The notes under the pieces were generated by a model. It did no database searches and was not told the DNA's origin. It saw only the letters and a program-made list of their open reading frames with translations. A DNA stretch of 64,000 bases from assembly GCF_003287285.1 (NCBI RefSeq), contig NZ_QMIG01000002.1, positions 372,001 through 436,000 on the forward strand, given 5' to 3'. Below are positions 1-7,845 of the stretch, piece by piece (the first letter of the stretch is position 1; every line of letters begins with the position of its first letter). Position numbers and translations under genes: made by a program. Source of the DNA: Phytoactinopolyspora halophila (GTDB taxonomy: Bacteria; Actinomycetota; Actinomycetes; Jiangellales; Jiangellaceae).

Positions 1-937
1 GCCGCGGTGCGAGCTCGGCCAGCTCGTGGCGGTCGACCATGAACCGTCGGCCCTCGACGTCACGAAGCAGCGCACCCTCCCCGCGCACCGCCTCCGAGAT
101 CAACGGTTGCTGGCCCTTCGCCGAATGTCCCAGCCACAGCACCGTCGGATGAAACTGGACGAATTCCAGATCGACGATCTCGGCTCCGGCTCGCAACGCA
201 GCCGCGACCCCGTCACCTGTGGAGACGGGAGGATTCGTCGTCGACGCGTAGACCTGCCCGATGCCTCCCGCTGCAAGGACGACTGCCCGCCCCAGGGCCG
301 CACCGAGCCCATCGATCCGGCCGGCACCAATCACATGCAGGGCCACGCCGCACGCTCGCCCGCGCGCATCCGTAAGCACATCTGTGACCAGGGCGTTCTC
401 AATGACCTGGATCCCCGGGTCCTCCTCGACGGCGCGCAGCGCTTCGATGAGTGCCCGCGAGATCTCCTGGCCGGTGGCATCGCCGCCAGCGTGCGCGATG
501 CGGTCACGGCGGTGACCGCCCTCACGAGTGAGCGCGATCGTCCCGTCGTCAGCACGTTCGAACTCCGCGCCCAGCGCCGCCAGCTCGCGGACCCGCCGCG
601 GACCCTCGGTGACCAGCGTACGGACAGCATCCTCGGAGCACAGACCCACACCGGCAACGAGCGTGTCGTGCATGTGCTGTTCCGGCGTGTCCTCGGGACC
701 CAAGGCAGCGGCGATACCGCCCTGAGCCCACGCCGTGGCGCCCGCAGTCAGGCTCGTCTTCGTCACCAACAGCACCCGGCCGGCCTTGCGGGCCTCGAGA
801 GCCGTCGTTAAGCCCGCGATGCCACTGCCGACGACGACGACGTCGGCATATTCGGCCCAGCCCGGACTCTCGGTGAGGAGCTGACGCGGCAGTCGGATTT
901 CCGTCACGACGGAAAAGCCTACGGCTCTCGGCCCCAT
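1..937 (-). CDS. nadB: L-aspartate oxidase, 3' end cut by window
   Basis: Flavoenzyme that oxidises L-aspartate to iminoaspartate, the first step of de novo NAD synthesis in the cytoplasm. The N-terminal part shows the Rossmann FAD-binding signature [15 protein letters not shown] followed by the family block [21 protein letters not shown]. The frame stays open to the left edge, so the C-terminal half and the stop lie outside the window. The start may be ATG at 937 or GTG at 907; the GTG would give a protein beginning MTEIRLPRQ. Neither has a strong ribosome binding site. The gene lies in the same direction as panC and panD, matching the usual actinobacterial grouping of these pathways. Confidence 0.9.
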   Translation of the reverse strand, partial: MGPRAVGFSVVTEIRLPRQLLTESPGWAEYADVVVVGSGIAGLTTALEARKAGRVLLVTKTSLTAGATAWAQGGIAAALGPEDTPEQHMHDTLVAGVGLCSEDAVRTLVTEGPRRVRELAALGAEFERADDGTIALTREGGHRRDRIAHAGGDATGQEISRALIEALRAVEEDPGIQVIENALVTDVLTDARGRACGVALHVIGAGRIDGLGAALGRAVVLAAGGIGQVYASTTNPPVSTGDGVAAALRAGAEIVDLEFVQFHPTVLWLGHSAKGQQPLISEAVRGEGALLRDVEGRRFMVDRHELAELAPR

Positions 938-997
938 TCATGCTCTCGCGTCCTGAAGAGTGAACGACGCCACCTCGGATACCGACACCGTCGATCG

Positions 998-1949
998 CTA
1001 TCGCGACGACGTCACCGACGACTGCGACTCCGCGACCGGGACCTGGAATTCCTGCTCGGTGCTCTGCGGATCGAGCTCTCCCTGTGGCTCACCGTTGGCG
1101 AACCACTCGATCGTCCAATGGCTTTGCACCTGAACCGGCGTCGCCTGGCCGGGATGGCTCGCGCTCGACCTCTCGAAGGTCAGCGCACAGTCCGTCTCCT
1201 CACCTTCCGACCACTCGACACCGAAGCCGCCGACGGTGCCGAGAAGCTGATCTCGCCGAGCGTTGCCTGCACCGTTGCGGTGTTTCCGCCAGCCTCGGCG
1301 TGGACCTCCAGCTCCACTGGTCCGTCGTCGAGCCAGAACCAGGTGTCGATGTTCACCAGCGTGGCGCCGTCACCGTCGCGCTTCGGGTTCCAGGACACCT
1401 CCGGTTCCGGCAGTTCCATCGCCTCGTGCGCGTACTCGACCAGCACCTCGGGTGGTACGTCCGGCACCGGCTCCGGGTCACCTGGCTCGACGTACATGGG
1501 TGGATTCTCCTCGAACCACTCGTCCACGTAGTCTGCGAACTCACCGATGACGTCGCTCTCAAACCGAGCGCTGCTGCAATTACCGGTCCACCAGTAGCCC
1601 TCGTCGTCGTTCTCGTAATCCTCCCAGTTCTCGAAACGGTCGTGATCGTGCTCCTGCGGATAATTGTCCGGCCCTATGGGATTGTTGATGAATTGCTCGT
1701 AGACCTCGGCGCCCGTCTTCCATCGACTGTAGAAGCACGGGGGGAGCTTCCGGATGGTCTCGGGCGGGATCTCGTAGCCGTCACCGCCTTCGCTGACACC
1801 CGAACCCCATACGGTGACGTCGATGTATCCGTTCTCGGCGCCGCCGGCACGAGGGCGCCACCGACCAATGCTGCCGACATCGCGCCGCTCGCGGCTACGC
1901 GTGCCGATATCGAACGCTTGGAACGTGCCAGGTACGTTAGTCTTCGCAT
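998..1949 (-). pseudogene. secreted protein gene with two apparent frameshifts
   Basis: Three consecutive reading frames together look like one exported protein of about 320 residues. The ATG at 1949 overlaps the stop of the upstream lipoprotein gene by 13 bases and begins a plausible signal peptide (MRRLTYLARSKRS, then an Ala/Val/Leu-rich stretch ending VPAAP) that runs to about 1836. The acidic, aromatic-rich mature part (ENGYIDVTVWGS onwards) continues in a second frame to about 1240. The C-terminal part (WTIEWFANGEPQGELDPQS, ending in SSVTSSR) continues in a third frame to a TAG at 998. Each switch needs one extra base to restore the frame. Either this is a decayed gene or the assembly lacks two bases. 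The function is unknown. Confidence 0.6.
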
Positions 1950-2662
1950 CGTTCATCCTCATTGATGTCGTTCCTGTTGATCAGCCAAACGCCCCCGTTG
2001 TTCGTCAGCTCGACATGTACGGGCGCGGTCGATTCTTCTCCAGGCTCGACCGCCGGGCGCTCGCCGTCGTCGTCGATCATCGTCAAGTCTGACGCGTCGG
2101 CGCAGCCGCCGAGGACGACCATGTGGTCACCACGTTCCTCGATAGTCAATTCGACAACGAACTCGCCGCCGAACCGGATCCCGTTCTCCTCCTGGTAGTC
2201 CAGAGAACTCTCCATACGCTCGACGACCTGCCGCGTGCCGAAATCCTCCACGGCCTTGTCGATCTCGACCTCGCGCAGCGACGTACGCCATCCGCGGTAG
2301 AACTCGATATACGTGGCCACGGCCGCCGCGGCATCCTCGGGAATCTCGTCCGGTTCGACGATGGTGAGCCCGGCATCCGGGAACTCGTGTGTCTCGCCGC
2401 CCGCCGGCGGCTCCTCGTCATCAGAAGCGGCGTCGCCGGTATCCCGGTCCGCGTCGTCTGGATCCGCGTTATCCGAGTCTGCATCATCGGAGTCCGCATC
2501 GTCCGGACTCGCGCCGCCGGATGCTGGCTGTTCGGTCTCCGTCGCGACGGCATCGAGCCCCGGAGGTTCGGTGCCGTCGTCCCCGCAGCCGGTCAGAACG
2601 ACGGCGATCATCGCCGACGCACCGGCCGCGCGATACGTCCGGCTGACCGCTCCGGTCTTCAC
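1937..2662 (-). CDS. lipoprotein with Asp-rich linker
   Basis: Predicted cell-surface lipoprotein of 241 residues, function unknown. The GTG at 2662 is chosen because GGAGG lies 7 bases upstream; a longer ATG frame from 2722 would put over 20 residues before the signal peptide. The signal peptide ends in the lipobox VLTGC (Cys26). A low-complexity acidic linker with repeats of the type DDADS follows, then a folded domain of about 130 residues (containing YIEFYRGWRTSLREVEID) that resembles small actinobacterial lipoproteins of unknown role. Its stop overlaps the start of the broken secreted-protein gene, so the two were probably translated together. Confidence 0.75.
   Translation of the reverse strand: MKTGAVSRTYRAAGASAMIAVVLTGCGDDGTEPPGLDAVATETEQPASGGASPDDADSDDADSDNADPDDADRDTGDAASDDEEPPAGGETHEFPDAGLTIVEPDEIPEDAAAAVATYIEFYRGWRTSLREVEIDKAVEDFGTRQVVERMESSLDYQEENGIRFGGEFVVELTIEERGDHMVVLGGCADASDLTMIDDDGERPAVEPGEESTAPVHVELTNNGGVWLINRNDINEDERCED
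2444..2503 (-). repeat. four 15-base coding repeats (D-D/N-A-D-X)
   Basis: Four successive degenerate 15-base units in the lipoprotein gene encode DDADS, DDADS, DNADP and DDADR. They form the acidic linker between the lipidated Cys and the folded domain. Such units can expand or contract by slippage. Confidence 0.8.
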
Positions 2663-2778
2663 GAACAGCCTCCAAACACGCAGAGATCGCGACAGCCCGT
2701 ATGGAGCCACGATCGCGTTCATGAAAGCCTGACGGCTGCATCATGTCAATAAGCGAGCGCTACCGGATCGCAGAGAGC

Positions 2779-3627
2779 TCACACCGAGAGCGTCACGCCG
2801 ACGTTGTCGATCAGCCGTGTGGATCCAATCCGGGCCGCCACGAGCAGCCTGGCGTCGCCCTCGATTGCCTCCGCGGTCAGGTCCGGTGTGCGCAAAGCCA
2901 GATAGTCGATTTCCAGATCCGGATGCGCGTCGAGCACCGACTGCGCGGCTGCCAGCACGGCAGACCGTCCCTGGTCCGCTGCCCGAACGCCCTCAGTCAG
3001 TGCGGCCGACAGCGCTCGGGCGATGCTCCGCTCGTCGGCCGAGAGATAACGGTTGCGGCTCGATAGCGCGAGCCCATCCGCCTCCCGCACCGTCGGCACG
3101 CCCACGATCCGGTATGGCATGTCGAGGTCGGTGACCATTCTCCGGATCAGGGTGAGCTGCTGGTAGTCCTTCTCACCGAACACGGCGTACGTTGGCGCGG
3201 TGAGATTGAGCAGTTTGGCGACGACGGTGAGCACGCCGGCGAAGTGGGTGGGCCGGACCGCACCTTCCAGCTCTTGACCCAGATGTCCGGGCGAGATGGT
3301 GACGGACGGCTCACCGTCTGGATACATCTCGTCGCGCGGGGGCGCGAACACGATATCCACACCCTCCGCGGCGCACGCGGCGAGATCCGCGTCGAAGGTG
3401 CGCGGATAGCGACCGAAATCCTCGCCGGGACCGAACTGCAGCGGGTTGACGAATATCGTCACCAGCACCCGGCCCTCGTCGCCGACGATTCGGCGTGCGG
3501 CGCGGACGAGTTCGAGGTGTCCGTCGTGCAGTGCACCCATGGTCATGACGACGGCACTCTCGCTGTCCACATCCGCGAGTACGGTTGCCAGCTCGGTACG
3601 AGTCCGCGCGACCACAGGCTCGCTCAT
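2779..3627 (-). CDS. panC: pantothenate synthetase
   Basis: ATP-dependent ligase joining pantoate and beta-alanine to give pantothenate (vitamin B5), in the cytoplasm. Of 282 residues, the usual size. It shows the nucleotidyltransferase motif MGALHDGH (residues 30-37, HxGH type), GEKDYQQL and SSRNRYLS, all typical of PanC. The ATG at 3627 follows GAAGGGGG at a good distance; the 32 residues of open frame upstream are non-homologous. The DUF2520 gene lies upstream in the same direction, separated by a long hairpin. The beta-alanine supplier panD is about 6 kb upstream on the same strand. Confidence 0.97.
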   Translation of the reverse strand: MSEPVVARTRTELATVLADVDSESAVVMTMGALHDGHLELVRAARRIVGDEGRVLVTIFVNPLQFGPGEDFGRYPRTFDADLAACAAEGVDIVFAPPRDEMYPDGEPSVTISPGHLGQELEGAVRPTHFAGVLTVVAKLLNLTAPTYAVFGEKDYQQLTLIRRMVTDLDMPYRIVGVPTVREADGLALSSRNRYLSADERSIARALSAALTEGVRAADQGRSAVLAAAQSVLDAHPDLEIDYLALRTPDLTAEAIEGDARLLVAARIGSTRLIDNVGVTLSV

Positions 3628-3694
3628 GCTCGTCCCCCTTCTCGCATTCGTCGGCACGGGTGACCAGGTGACGGTGGACCATAACGCCACCCAT

Positions 3695-3750
3695 CGCTGA
3701 TCATGAACACTTTGACCGTCCATGGACCGTCAAAGTCTTCATGATCAGCG
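3695..3750. repeat. long inverted repeat supplying a stop codon
   Basis: Two 26-base arms (3695-3720 and 3725-3750, 24 of 26 pairs matching) separated by CATG. Read on the minus strand, the block begins CGCTGATCATGAAGACT and its TGA is the stop codon of the DUF2520 gene. The sequence CGAACCCSCTGATCATGAA is shared with the palindrome at 31198-31256. It could act as an RNA hairpin between DUF2520 and panC (attenuator or partial terminator) and looks like a dispersed palindromic element. Confidence 0.8.
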
Positions 3751-4641
3751 GGTTCGGGTTGCGAGGATCTCCAGGAGCGACTCGGCGTCGCTCGCCTGCA
3801 ACCGTCCGGACGCGAGCGCCCGCGTTGCCGTGCGGCGGGCGAGCGCGGTGTACACCGGCTCCAGTTCCGGCGTGACCCGCCGGATCTCCCGGAGATGATC
3901 GGCGACGGTGCCGGAGTCACCACGCGACACCGGCCCCGTCAGGGCGTCGTCGCCCTGCCGCAGCGTGTTGTCCAGCGCCGCGGACAACAGGGGCGCGAGC
4001 ACCTGATCCGGCTGTTCGACGCCCGCGGCACGCAGGAGATCCATCGCATCGTTGACCACGGTCACCAGGTGGTTGGCCCCATGTGTCAAGGCCACGTGGT
4101 AGAGGCCCCGGTACTCCTCGGGCACCCGCACCGGATCGGATCCCATCTCGATCACCAGGGCCTCCGCCACCGGCCACAACGGCTCCGGGGCGGTCACCCC
4201 GAACGTCGCTCCTTCCAGCCGCTGCACGTCGACGGACGTCCCGGTGAACGTCATTGCCGGATGCAGCGCGAGGGGAAGGGCGCCGGCTCGCGTGGCCGGA
4301 TCGAAGACGCCGATGCCCATGCGGCCGCTGGTGTGGACGACGAATTGGCCAGCTCGCACCGTATCGGTGGAGACAAGCCCGTCGACGAGACCCGGCAGCA
4401 CGTCATCTGGCACGGTCATGAGGACCAGGTCGGAACGCGCGAAGACCTCGTCGATCTCGACCAGTGACACACCCGGCAGCAGCGCCTCGGCCCGCTCACG
4501 GCTCGCGTCGGACACTCCGTACCCGGCGACGACGCGGTGACCGCTCCGATTCAAGGCGGCACCCAGCACAGCACCGACACGACCGGTTCCGACCACACCG
4601 ACGTTCAGCCGAGCCGGCCGCGACTCGCCCGCTTCGCTCAC
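3745..4641 (-). CDS. Rossmann-fold/DUF2520 oxidoreductase
   Basis: Predicted NAD(P)-dependent oxidoreductase of 298 residues. The N-terminal Rossmann motif is VGVVGTGRVGAVLGAAL (about residues 14-30); the C-terminal half is the helical DUF2520 domain. Genes of this family stand next to panC in many actinobacteria, and related Rossmann/DUF2520 proteins have been linked to ketopantoate reduction, so a role in pantoate supply is a fair inference but not shown here. The GTG start at 4641 lies 9 bases after the LacI regulator stop. The last bases and the TGA stop belong to the long inverted repeat at 3695-3750. Confidence 0.85.
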   Translation of the reverse strand: MSEAGESRPARLNVGVVGTGRVGAVLGAALNRSGHRVVAGYGVSDASRERAEALLPGVSLVEIDEVFARSDLVLMTVPDDVLPGLVDGLVSTDTVRAGQFVVHTSGRMGIGVFDPATRAGALPLALHPAMTFTGTSVDVQRLEGATFGVTAPEPLWPVAEALVIEMGSDPVRVPEEYRGLYHVALTHGANHLVTVVNDAMDLLRAAGVEQPDQVLAPLLSAALDNTLRQGDDALTGPVSRGDSGTVADHLREIRRVTPELEPVYTALARRTATRALASGRLQASDAESLLEILATRTR

Positions 4642-4650
4642 GTCGCCAGA

Positions 4651-5709
4651 CTATCGCGGCGGGGGTGGCGCCGACGTCGCACCGATACGCGTCGTGATCG
4701 CGAGTTTCACGTCCTCCGGGTGACGCCCGGCGAGAAGCTCGGCGACCATCCTGCCCGCCATGCGGCCCTTCTCCACGACGGGCTGTTCGATGGTGGTCAG
4801 TACCTGCGAGCCGAGCCACGGCGTGTCGATGCCGTCGAATCCCACGACGCTCAGATCTTCGGGAACTCGCAGGCCACGTGCGTGGGCCGCGCGGATCGCG
4901 CCGACGGCCAGCAGGTCGCTCTGGGCCAGTATCGCCGTGGGACGCTCGCCCGTGTCCAAGAGATGGGCGGCCATCTCCTCTGCTTCTTCGATGAGGTTGG
5001 CCGCTGCCTCCACGGCCGGTATCGGACCGAAGACCTCCTCGACCCCGGCCAGGCGCCGTTCGGTGTCTGCGAATCCGATGGCCTCCCTTCGTGCCTGGTC
5101 CACCGGCCCACGGCGACCGTCGGGACGCAACGGCAGAGTCAGAGTAGCGACCTTCTCGTGCCCGAGTTCGGCGAGGTGGCGCGCCAGGGCGCGCGCACCC
5201 CCGAAATCGTCGATGCCGAGAAAGGCGACGTCGTCGCGAAGCGGGCCGTCCACGGCGACGACGGGAATTTCCCGCTCCAGGAAGTGATCGACGAGTGGAT
5301 CGTCATTCAGGCCACAGGCAGCGAAGATGGCGACGTCCATCGGCATCTGTTTCACCTGGTTCGCGCTGGGCCCGCCGAGCTCGGCCTCCCCGGAGAGCAG
5401 CAGCAACCCGGAATCCAGGGATGTCAGCTCTTCGGCCAGGCCGTCGAGCAACCCGACCATGACCGGATCGCGGAACGCGTACAGCAGCCGCTCACCGATG
5501 AGCACCGCCACGATCCCGGAGCGGCGCCGTCGCAGCGACCGGGCCATGGGGTCCGGACCCGAATAGCCGAGTTCGCGCGCGGCCTCGAGCACTCGCTGGC
5601 GCGTGGCCTCGGCTACCGGTCCCGCACCGCTGAAGGCCAGCGACGCGGTGGAGGGCGACACCCCTGCGCGGGCGGCCACCTCGGCGAGTGTGGCCCGGTT
5701 CGGACTCAC
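4651..5709 (-). CDS. LacI-family transcriptional regulator
   Basis: DNA-binding repressor of 352 residues. The N-terminal helix-turn-helix (TLAEVAARAGVSPSTASLA, residues 7-25) is followed by the hinge and a periplasmic-binding-type ligand domain with the family phrase VPEDLSVVGFDGIDTPWL. The ligand is unknown but is probably a sugar. It is divergent from the MFS transporter at 5837, with two palindromic operators in between, so it very likely controls that transporter and itself. It also lies directly upstream of DUF2520-panC on the same strand (9-base gap), which may place pantothenate genes partly under its control. Confidence 0.92.
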   Translation of the reverse strand: MSPNRATLAEVAARAGVSPSTASLAFSGAGPVAEATRQRVLEAARELGYSGPDPMARSLRRRRSGIVAVLIGERLLYAFRDPVMVGLLDGLAEELTSLDSGLLLLSGEAELGGPSANQVKQMPMDVAIFAACGLNDDPLVDHFLEREIPVVAVDGPLRDDVAFLGIDDFGGARALARHLAELGHEKVATLTLPLRPDGRRGPVDQARREAIGFADTERRLAGVEEVFGPIPAVEAAANLIEEAEEMAAHLLDTGERPTAILAQSDLLAVGAIRAAHARGLRVPEDLSVVGFDGIDTPWLGSQVLTTIEQPVVEKGRMAGRMVAELLAGRHPEDVKLAITTRIGATSAPPPPR

Positions 5710-5779
5710 TGGCGTTCACCCCCGCACATATCCCTCCACCTGCGCAGTTGCCTGACGTGCGGCATGAATGTCATGATAT

Positions 5780-5805
5780 CGAATCGATTCGGTCGAATCG
5801 ATTCG
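5780..5805. promoter_or_regulatory. tandem LacI-type operators
   Basis: The perfect 12-base palindrome CGAATCGATTCG occurs twice, at 5780-5791 and 5794-5805, spaced 14 bases centre to centre. The central CG inside AATCGATT is the hallmark of LacI-family sites. They lie between the divergent LacI regulator and MFS gene, 31 bases before the MFS start. Confidence 0.8.
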
Positions 5806-5836
5806 ACCTCCAGTAGACGGAAATCTGGACGACCTC

Positions 5837-7054
5837 ATGGCCCTGCACTACCACGAGCCCTCGCACCCGCCCCGGCACATACGTCACGCACGTACTGCAA
5901 TATTTACCGTCTTCGCCACCAACGGCTTCGGCTTCGCCTCGTGGATGGCCCGCATACCGCACGTGCGCGACGCACTCGATCTCGAACCCGGGGAGCTCGG
6001 CCGCCTCCTCCTCGCCCTGGCCTGCGGCGCCGTCCTCGCGCTGCCCACGGCGGGCTTCGTCGTCGGCTGGCTCGGCGCCGCTCGTACGGTGGCCATCGGT
6101 TCGCTGGTCGCCGGCAGCGGCCTGATCATCTCCGCCTTCGCCGCCGACGTCATCGGCAGCGTTGCCGTCACCGGAATCGGGCTCTTCGCGCTCGGCTACG
6201 GCACCGGCTCGTGGGATGTGGCCATGAACGTCGAGGGTGCCGCCGTCGAACGGCTGCTCGACCGCCACATCATGCCGCGATTTCACGCTTTGTTCAGCCT
6301 CGGCACCGTCGTAGGTGCCGGGCTCGGTGCCGGGCTCACCTGGCTGGGCGTGTCCGTGGCGGTCCATCTGACCACGATCGGGGCCGGAGTCGTCGTCGTC
6401 ACGTTGCTGAGTACCCGGCATTTCCTTCCCGCTCGCACGCCGGCCGAGCGCGACGCCACGGGTCCCACGATCTCGGCCTGGCATGCCTGGCGCGAGCCGC
6501 GCACGTTGCTCATCGGAGTCATGGTGCTGTGCTTCGCGCTGATCGAGGGCATCGCCAACGATTGGCTCGCCGTCGGCCTGGTGGACGGATACGGCGTCGG
6601 CAACGCCACGGGAGCAGCCGGATTCGCGATCTTCGTCGCGGCCATGACGGCTGGCCGCCTCGGCGGCCCGTGGGTGCTGGAACGCTATGGCCGCCCCGCC
6701 GTGATCCGGGCGAGCGGCATGACCTCAGCCGCCGGCGTGCTCATGGTCGTTTTCGGCGGCACACCGGTCGTCGCGGTGGCCGGAGTCCTTCTCTGGGGAT
6801 GCGGCGCCGCTCTGGGATTCCCCGTGGGGATGAGCGCTGCTGCCGACGATCCGCAACGCGCCGCCGCCCGGGTGGCGGTCGTGTCCTCCATCGGCTACAC
6901 GGCCTTCCTCGCCGGACCGCCCCTGCTCGGCTGGATCGGGGATCACGAAGGTGTCCTGCGCGCGCTGCTCGTCGCCGGCGTGGCCGGCGTCGTCGGCAGC
7001 GCTGTCGGGGTCGCCGTACGCGCCGCGCGACCGTCCTCAACCTCGGCCGGCTGA
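5837..7054 (+). CDS. MFS transporter, YbjJ-like
   Basis: Inner-membrane transporter of 405 residues with about 12 hydrophobic helices in two halves. The N-terminal segment FATNGFGFASWMARIPHVRDAL is a recognisable start of the YbjJ-like/sugar MFS group, and the central RFHALFSLGTVVGAGLG matches the same group. Cargo is unknown; the divergent LacI regulator suggests a sugar or related compound. Transcription probably starts near the tandem palindromes. Its last 18 bases overlap the convergent small membrane protein gene ending at 7037. Confidence 0.88.
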   Translation: MALHYHEPSHPPRHIRHARTAIFTVFATNGFGFASWMARIPHVRDALDLEPGELGRLLLALACGAVLALPTAGFVVGWLGAARTVAIGSLVAGSGLIISAFAADVIGSVAVTGIGLFALGYGTGSWDVAMNVEGAAVERLLDRHIMPRFHALFSLGTVVGAGLGAGLTWLGVSVAVHLTTIGAGVVVVTLLSTRHFLPARTPAERDATGPTISAWHAWREPRTLLIGVMVLCFALIEGIANDWLAVGLVDGYGVGNATGAAGFAIFVAAMTAGRLGGPWVLERYGRPAVIRASGMTSAAGVLMVVFGGTPVVAVAGVLLWGCGAALGFPVGMSAAADDPQRAAARVAVVSSIGYTAFLAGPPLLGWIGDHEGVLRALLVAGVAGVVGSAVGVAVRAARPSSTSAG

Positions 7055-7474
7055 CGAGTCCCGGCCAGAGCCGCGAGCCGGAGAGGCCGAGATATGACGC
7101 AGCCAGAGCAGCCCGGCGATCGGCAGCACGAGCGGGATGAAGAGGTACCCGCGGCCGTACATCGACCACACAGTGTCGTCCGGAAAGTTCACGGCACCCG
7201 TCGCGGTGATGGTGCCAATGACGAGCACGCCGACCAGCTCGATCGTCACGGCGGCCGACGCCACCCAGCGCGCTGCACGGCTCCGCTTGGCCAGCGCAAC
7301 CGTCGCGACGACGTACACGACAGCGGCACACGCCGACAGCACGTAGGCGACCGGGGCGACGTCGAACCTCGTCACGATCTGATACACAGCGCGGGACGTA
7401 GCGGCGACACCGAAGAGCGCGTACACGGCAACGAGCAGCCGCCCCGCACCCATTGGCGCCGGGTCAGACGACAC
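7037..7474 (-). CDS. small four-helix membrane protein
   Basis: Hypothetical protein of 145 residues with about four transmembrane segments (for instance LLVAVYALFGVAATS, YVLSACAAVVYVVATVAL and YLFIPLVLPIAGLLWL). The GTG at 7474 overlaps the stop of the upstream small membrane protein by 11 bases, so the two are probably translated together. A longer open frame to 7537 has no homology character. No function can be assigned. The 3' end overlaps the convergent MFS gene. Confidence 0.7.
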   Translation of the reverse strand: MSSDPAPMGAGRLLVAVYALFGVAATSRAVYQIVTRFDVAPVAYVLSACAAVVYVVATVALAKRSRAARWVASAAVTIELVGVLVIGTITATGAVNFPDDTVWSMYGRGYLFIPLVLPIAGLLWLRHISASPARGSGRDSSAGRG

Positions 7475-7835
7475 TCGGGACCCCTTCCCAGATGTCCTGC
7501 AGGCGCACCACGAGCGCCGCAACGACCAGCGCGGCAAAGACCAGAACGCCCGTACCCCACCGCGACTTCTCCACGAGCGCCCACAACAGCGTTGCTGGCA
7601 TGAGGAGCAGCGTGAAGATCAGATAGCTGATGAACAAGGCCATGTCGGCCGGACCGTCACCTGCGATCATGATGATGACGGCGACGATCGCCTGCACGAG
7701 AAGGAGCACCTCGATGACACCGGCACCGATGACGAACCACTCGCGTGGGTTCCGATCGGCGACAAGCATCACCAACGCCCACGCCGCGAAAACCAGCGAC
7801 GCGGCGACGATCGGATAGCTCACTACGTCGACCAC
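7464..7835 (-). CDS. small four-helix membrane protein
   Basis: Hypothetical protein of 123 residues with about four hydrophobic segments (IVAASLVFAAWALVML, VIEVLLLVQAIVAVIIMI, YLIFTLLLMPATLLWAL and VLVFAALVVAALVV). The GTG at 7835 is preceded by GAGG 6 bases away and lies 10 bases after the DUF885 stop. It forms a coupled pair with the next small membrane protein, which has a similar layout. The pair may work together, but no family function is recognised. Confidence 0.7.
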   Translation of the reverse strand: MVDVVSYPIVAASLVFAAWALVMLVADRNPREWFVIGAGVIEVLLLVQAIVAVIIMIAGDGPADMALFISYLIFTLLLMPATLLWALVEKSRWGTGVLVFAALVVAALVVRLQDIWEGVPSVV

Positions 7836-7845
7836 GGTGACCTCG

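Noticed and set aside
4537-7140. 867-codon open frame on the plus strand
   Set aside because: It is antisense to DUF2520 and LacI and out of frame with the MFS gene; arginine-rich composition is that of a GC-driven shadow frame.
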